A program made the translations under genes and the position numbers. 20,590 bases of DNA from positions 1 to 20,590 of IMG/VR virus record IMGVR_UViG_3300017605_000518; one strand, given 5' to 3'. The stretch is from a virus. The notes beneath the pieces are model-generated. The model made no database searches and was not told where the DNA came from. It saw nothing but the letters and a program-made list of their open reading frames with translations. Below, one piece after another: positions 16,559 through 20,590 of this stretch (within the stretch, counting starts at the first letter, position 1; each line of letters opens with the position of its first letter).

Positions 16559-18231
16559 CTACTCAAGATCCAGTTAAGCCTACCGCTACTGCGAATACAG
16601 AACCTAAGGTATCGCCTGACCTTAAGAATTGGATCATGACTACTGCTGTGCATGACCAACTTAAAGAACTTCTAACACAGCCTTTGTTTGGAGGAGCAGG
16701 CCAGAACGGCCCTAATGAATCTCTTGTAGACGCGCTTACTCATGTGCGAGATCAAGAGAAGCATATGGCCGATATGCGTAAGTCGGCAGTTGATGTCCGT
16801 GGTTCTCTTCTGGATAATCAGAAGAAAGAAATGGACATGGACATTAAGCTAGCTGAGGCCCAGCAAAAAGGTTTAGTTGTCCAAACGCAAGATCCAAAGC
16901 CTGTTCCTGTCCCTGGTCAAAATCCTACTAGCGGAGCTAAGGTATCAGAAGCTCTCTTGAATAGAGATACTGGCGTTAATATGACCAAAGGGTTGTTTGA
17001 CGCCATTAACAAGAGATACGCGGAGCTAGACGCAAAAGGCATTGTTAAACCTGTTAACAGTGAGGAAGAGAAGAGGTTTGACTTCTATCAAGAGGAACTT
17101 GGTAAGGCTCTTAAGAACGCTGAAACAGAAAAGAAGCTTCAATACGGTCCATTTGCTGGGACTGGTCCGCTAGGTAACCTCATTCAAATTGGCGCAGGAC
17201 TACTTGATATTGTCAGCGGTCCATTGGACATTGGCACTGCTCTCTTCGGTGGAACTATCGGGGAAGCTGGTAAGGCTGAAATGCTTACACGCGCGATGGC
17301 TAATACGAGTCCATTGCTTCGTGCGCAAATGTCCGATATGTTTAACCGCGATAAGATGGAAGAGACTGCACAACGATACCTTGAGAAGCGCGGACTTGGA
17401 GGACTTCGTAATTCTGTGTCTGCTGGTGCTATAGAAGAAGCGGATCAGATAGCCGCTCTAGCTATTGATGCTAGGCGTTTATTGGCAAGTAATCTCAAGA
17501 CACAGGAAAGTTTCAGTTCTGATTCTGTTACAGGACTTGATAAGTCACTTGATGCTTTTGAGAATATTCATAAGTATCTTGACGATCTTAGGCACGCAAC
17601 CACGAAGGAAGAAGTAGCCTCTATCCAGCAAGAACTAGTCAAGGCTGACCAAGCTATGCGCGAGCCTTATAGAAGGCATCTAGCTAATGGCGGAACTCCG
17701 GATCAATTCCATCAATACATTGCGAATGCAGTTGATGTCATCGACAAAGAGTTCCAGCCTAATATGCAGTATAGCCCAATGGGAGGTAAGGAAGAAGCCA
17801 ATTTCCTTGCTCGTAAGAAACTTGTCGGACATGATCTTACCAATAAGCTTGCTGACATTGAGCAAGCCCTTCTTGGTAATACTGAACTGGATATCAGAGA
17901 GAACGCAAAGAGTCGGCTTACTCCTTCTCAATACGCTAAGTTTGAGAAGTTTGTTACTGAGGCAGACGACGTTCAGCAAGGAACTGAGGAGTTTGATGTT
18001 GCTAATAATCCTAGTAAGTTGACTGCTTACCTTAGAAAGATGCAGACTAGTAGCTGGAATGGAGCTAGTGCCGTTGGTATTGGAGAATCTCTTGACAGAC
18101 TGCAAGCTAGACTATTTAAGGTAGCTAATAAGGACAATAAAGAAAAGATCCAGAAGACTATCCAGAGTTGGAAAGACGTATATACAAAGCCTCAGACTGT
18201 TCCTAATCCATTCAAGCTACACGGACGCTAA
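16555..18231 (+). CDS. Probable internal virion (ejection) protein
   Basis: The 558-residue, mostly helical protein has no cysteine and no enzyme motif that I can identify. After a charged N-terminus with coiled-coil character (VRDQEKHMADMRKS and the following 40 residues) and a Pro/Gln linker (about 110-125), there is one clearly hydrophobic Gly-rich stretch at about 197-245. It includes GNLIQIGAGLLDIVSGPLDI and ALFGGTIGEAG and could insert into membrane when the protein is ejected. The C-terminal 300 residues are helical and charged. AAGGAG (16540-16545) lies 9 bases before the ATG, and the start overlaps the preceding stop as ATGA. The context (after tail genes, before a giant protein) and the composition support an ejection or inner-core protein, with the assignment by analogy. 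Confidence 0.6.
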   Translation: MTTQDPVKPTATANTEPKVSPDLKNWIMTTAVHDQLKELLTQPLFGGAGQNGPNESLVDALTHVRDQEKHMADMRKSAVDVRGSLLDNQKKEMDMDIKLAEAQQKGLVVQTQDPKPVPVPGQNPTSGAKVSEALLNRDTGVNMTKGLFDAINKRYAELDAKGIVKPVNSEEEKRFDFYQEELGKALKNAETEKKLQYGPFAGTGPLGNLIQIGAGLLDIVSGPLDIGTALFGGTIGEAGKAEMLTRAMANTSPLLRAQMSDMFNRDKMEETAQRYLEKRGLGGLRNSVSAGAIEEADQIAALAIDARRLLASNLKTQESFSSDSVTGLDKSLDAFENIHKYLDDLRHATTKEEVASIQQELVKADQAMREPYRRHLANGGTPDQFHQYIANAVDVIDKEFQPNMQYSPMGGKEEANFLARKKLVGHDLTNKLADIEQALLGNTELDIRENAKSRLTPSQYAKFEKFVTEADDVQQGTEEFDVANNPSKLTAYLRKMQTSSWNGASAVGIGESLDRLQARLFKVANKDNKEKIQKTIQSWKDVYTKPQTVPNPFKLHGR

Positions 18232-18234
18232 CAA

Positions 18235-20590
18235 ATGACAGGTCTTGATGGACTAATTGACGCAAGACAACGTCAGATTTCTGACATTGTTAGGCGCACT
18301 GGTTCTCGTCTTGTGGCTGGAACTGGTAGAAGCGAGCGCGAAACTACTGCCTTTCAGAAGTTGATGGGAGTAGCTGGCGCTGCTGAGGAAGTTCTAACAA
18401 AGGCAGTTGGCAGCGTTGTTAGTAACGACGATAAGTATTCGTTTAGGCATGGAATCGGACACTACAATACCCAGGTAGGATTCTCTGACCTATTCCGAGA
18501 TGCTGGTATGGGACACGAGGCTGCCGCAATCCTTGGTATTGCTGCCGCTATTGCTAATCCTCTTGATCCTCTAAATAAGCTAAAGTTCGGTCAGCTTACT
18601 AAGATGGGCAGGGCAGCAGAAGCTGTCACTAATGCTGGCGACAATCTAGTAAAGGATGCTGCCGGTATTTGGCGTATCTCTACTGAGGCTATCGAGAAGA
18701 GGATGGCAGGTAGGATTAAAGCCATTGAGGAAGGCGCGCTTACAGGAGAGAACGCTACTCGCTCTGGTAGTTCTGTTGCACTTGAGCATCGTTCACTAGA
18801 TCAGATCAATGAGCTTAACGATATGCTCGTTGAGCTTCAAGGTAGAGGAGTAAAGGTTAACGAACTCCAACTTGCTGGCACTACCTACGATCAGATCCGA
18901 CTAGGACAGAGGCACTTGATTGGCTTTGGTAGTCCTACCTCGCTAGACCATATTCCGTTCCTTTCAGAAGGTCCGGCACAGCAAGCTAGCATCTATGGCC
19001 TTAGCGGTAAGCCTACTGCTGCTTTATTTAAGTCTGTCTCTACACTGACAGGTGCAATAACAAAGCCGCTAAAGGACTACGCATACAAGGTAGCTGACTA
19101 CATCGGCATTCCAACCACGAGGAGTGAAAAAGCCAAGCAAGCTGCAACTGCTATCAAGCAGGCAATGAATCACAGCGGCGCTAGAGTAGAGGAGACTGAA
19201 CGCGAGATTCAAGGAACTCTAGCGGACTTTCTAAAGTCCTATGGCCCAACAGGACTAGATGCTGCTAAGAACGATATGTTCTCTGTGCTGCAACACATCG
19301 AATGGGATAGTGCTGCACATAAGGAACTGGCAATTGCACAACTAGATAAGATCAAGGACATAGACTACAAGGCTTCTCTTCCTCGTGGTTTGGGCGCGGA
19401 AGTAAAGTCTGGCCAAGGACTGACAGACGAGCAAAAGATTCGCCTTACACAGTCTGGTGTAGAGGACGCCGATATTCCAATTGCTGTGTCTCAGTTTGAC
19501 AATGCGTCTATTCAGAGCGCGCACATTGGAACTCATAAACAACATGAGCTTAAAGTATTCGGACGTTATGTCGTTGTTAAAACTAACGACGCTAAGGCCG
19601 CTCTTGCCACGCTGGATGACCTTGATGGAATCTATGGCAATCGTGTTTGGGCAAAGTATGAACGTGATGGGTCCACTTACCTCATTCAAAAGCGCCATCC
19701 TTCTGCCCAACGCATATCTAGGACTGATGACTTCGAGCCCTCTCACCTACGTAACCTTGAGAGTATAGCCGCTCAGATCAGTGCGAAGAAGAAAGGATTT
19801 ACTGCAATCAATCCGGAGGACATTCTTGTATCTCCAAGCGGCGCAGTGCAGATCGTTAATCCTTCTGTCATTACTGAGTTCAAGTCTCCTAAGGATGCGC
19901 TAGCTAATTCTAGAGAAGCACTAGACTATCTGGCGGAAACTCTTTCTATTCCTCGTGATCCGTTGCGCGAGTTCTCGTCTCTAAAGAATACGAAGACAGC
20001 GCGCGCAGTTCCTAAAGGAGTAGATGGACTTACCTTTAGGACTATACAGGGTATTGCTCCTACTGAGGATCTTACCTATATCTCTGCTCATGATCTGCTT
20101 GAGCAATCTGTCAATACCCAATCGTATAAGGACTATGTAAGGTCTTCATACGGTGCTCCTCTTCCTGAGGAAGTTGCTACTGGTGGATTTGGAGAAGGAG
20201 TAACTCAACAAGTAGATCCAACAGATTTTGAGAGAGCTAACAACATTGCATTTCATCGTAAGCAAATCAGAGAATCATTAGCTCAAGGACTGCAACCTAG
20301 TATTGAGCCTATCTCTGTAACTATAGATGATCTTGGCAATCTGCATGTTTCTAATGGTAGGGATAGACTTACTGCTGCACTCCTCGAAGGGTTTGAGGTT
20401 GTGCCAATCTACAATAAGAACTTCATCGGCGATGTAGTAAAGGCAGAGGCAGGATTCTACGCCGGTAAGACAGTTTCTCTTAAGTCTGTCTGGAATCCCG
20501 TAGAGGACTCTAGCGCGCGTAACATTGTAGAGAATACAAGAGGTATTGCAGCAGCCAACTATAGTCTAATTCCTCGTAGCGGTGAGCTAG
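18235..20590 (+). CDS. Giant putative virion-delivered protein with ParB-like domain (partial)
   Basis: Open from ATG 18235 to the right edge: 785 codons with no stop, so the protein is longer than seen. An early block, GHEAAAILGIAAAIANPLDP (about 93-112), is of the sort found in very large phage internal proteins. Around 523-543 lies INPEDILVSPSGAVQIVNPS, faintly kinase-like but without the key aspartates. Near the right edge, QIRESLAQGLQPSIEPISV (about 674-692) leads into GNLHVSNGRDRLTAALLEG (701-719) and VVPIYN. This is the pattern of ParB-N/sulfiredoxin-like domains, whose conserved block is (D/N)GRHRxxAA. Known phage polyvalent proteins combine such domains and are thought to enter the host with the DNA. 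The ribosome site is weak. The gap from the previous gene is 3 bases. Confidence 0.7.
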   Translation, partial: MTGLDGLIDARQRQISDIVRRTGSRLVAGTGRSERETTAFQKLMGVAGAAEEVLTKAVGSVVSNDDKYSFRHGIGHYNTQVGFSDLFRDAGMGHEAAAILGIAAAIANPLDPLNKLKFGQLTKMGRAAEAVTNAGDNLVKDAAGIWRISTEAIEKRMAGRIKAIEEGALTGENATRSGSSVALEHRSLDQINELNDMLVELQGRGVKVNELQLAGTTYDQIRLGQRHLIGFGSPTSLDHIPFLSEGPAQQASIYGLSGKPTAALFKSVSTLTGAITKPLKDYAYKVADYIGIPTTRSEKAKQAATAIKQAMNHSGARVEETEREIQGTLADFLKSYGPTGLDAAKNDMFSVLQHIEWDSAAHKELAIAQLDKIKDIDYKASLPRGLGAEVKSGQGLTDEQKIRLTQSGVEDADIPIAVSQFDNASIQSAHIGTHKQHELKVFGRYVVVKTNDAKAALATLDDLDGIYGNRVWAKYERDGSTYLIQKRHPSAQRISRTDDFEPSHLRNLESIAAQISAKKKGFTAINPEDILVSPSGAVQIVNPSVITEFKSPKDALANSREALDYLAETLSIPRDPLREFSSLKNTKTARAVPKGVDGLTFRTIQGIAPTEDLTYISAHDLLEQSVNTQSYKDYVRSSYGAPLPEEVATGGFGEGVTQQVDPTDFERANNIAFHRKQIRESLAQGLQPSIEPISVTIDDLGNLHVSNGRDRLTAALLEGFEVVPIYNKNFIGDVVKAEAGFYAGKTVSLKSVWNPVEDSSARNIVENTRGIAAANYSLIPRSGEL

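Overview
The window is a gapless piece of the structural module of a tailed double-stranded DNA phage (or prophage). Every supported gene lies on the plus strand and neighbours abut or overlap. The order is small terminase, large terminase, portal, scaffold, major capsid protein, decoration, neck, tail, internal virion proteins. A large tail-nozzle-type protein, followed by probable ejection proteins and an apparent lack of a tape measure, tail tube or sheath, suggests a short-tailed (podovirus-like) virion. I saw no integrase, tRNA, rRNA, CRISPR array or insertion sequence, and I cannot name the host.

Left region, 2-4903: a small terminase that is open at the left edge, a large terminase with readable ATPase and nuclease motifs, the portal, a zinc-ribbon (FmdB-like) protein and a 64-aa protein that overlaps it deeply. 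Head region, 4878-7175: a Pro/Ala-rich scaffold candidate, the HK97-fold major capsid protein and a decoration-type protein. A 10-bp perfect hairpin at 7183-7211 follows and sits in the only sizeable intergenic gap outside the amber locus. Region 7219-8350: three small genes, namely a Cys-rich protein, a beta-rich protein and a reading frame interrupted by an in-frame amber codon at 8147. Neck and tail, 8352-15441: a GQSN-type (SGNH/CE6) esterase fused to what looks like a neck adaptor, a 1543-residue tail-nozzle protein with LamG-like inserts, and a small tail-associated protein. Right region, 15450 to the end: three proteins with features of internal or ejected virion proteins, then a very large protein that runs off the right edge and carries a ParB/sulfiredoxin-like motif.

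The genes would work together as follows. The terminase pumps DNA through the portal into a shell built from scaffold and capsid protein and stabilised by the decoration protein. The adaptor and nozzle then close the portal, with their esterase and LamG domains positioned to act on or bind cell-surface glycans. The last group would be packaged and released into the host with the DNA.

The observations most worth following are these: (1) an amber codon followed by 66 open codons that contain no start codon and end one base before the next gene, in a window where none of the other 16 complete genes uses TAG; (2) an esterase joined to a neck protein; (3) LamG domains inserted into the nozzle; (4) a ParB-like domain in a giant putative virion-delivered protein.
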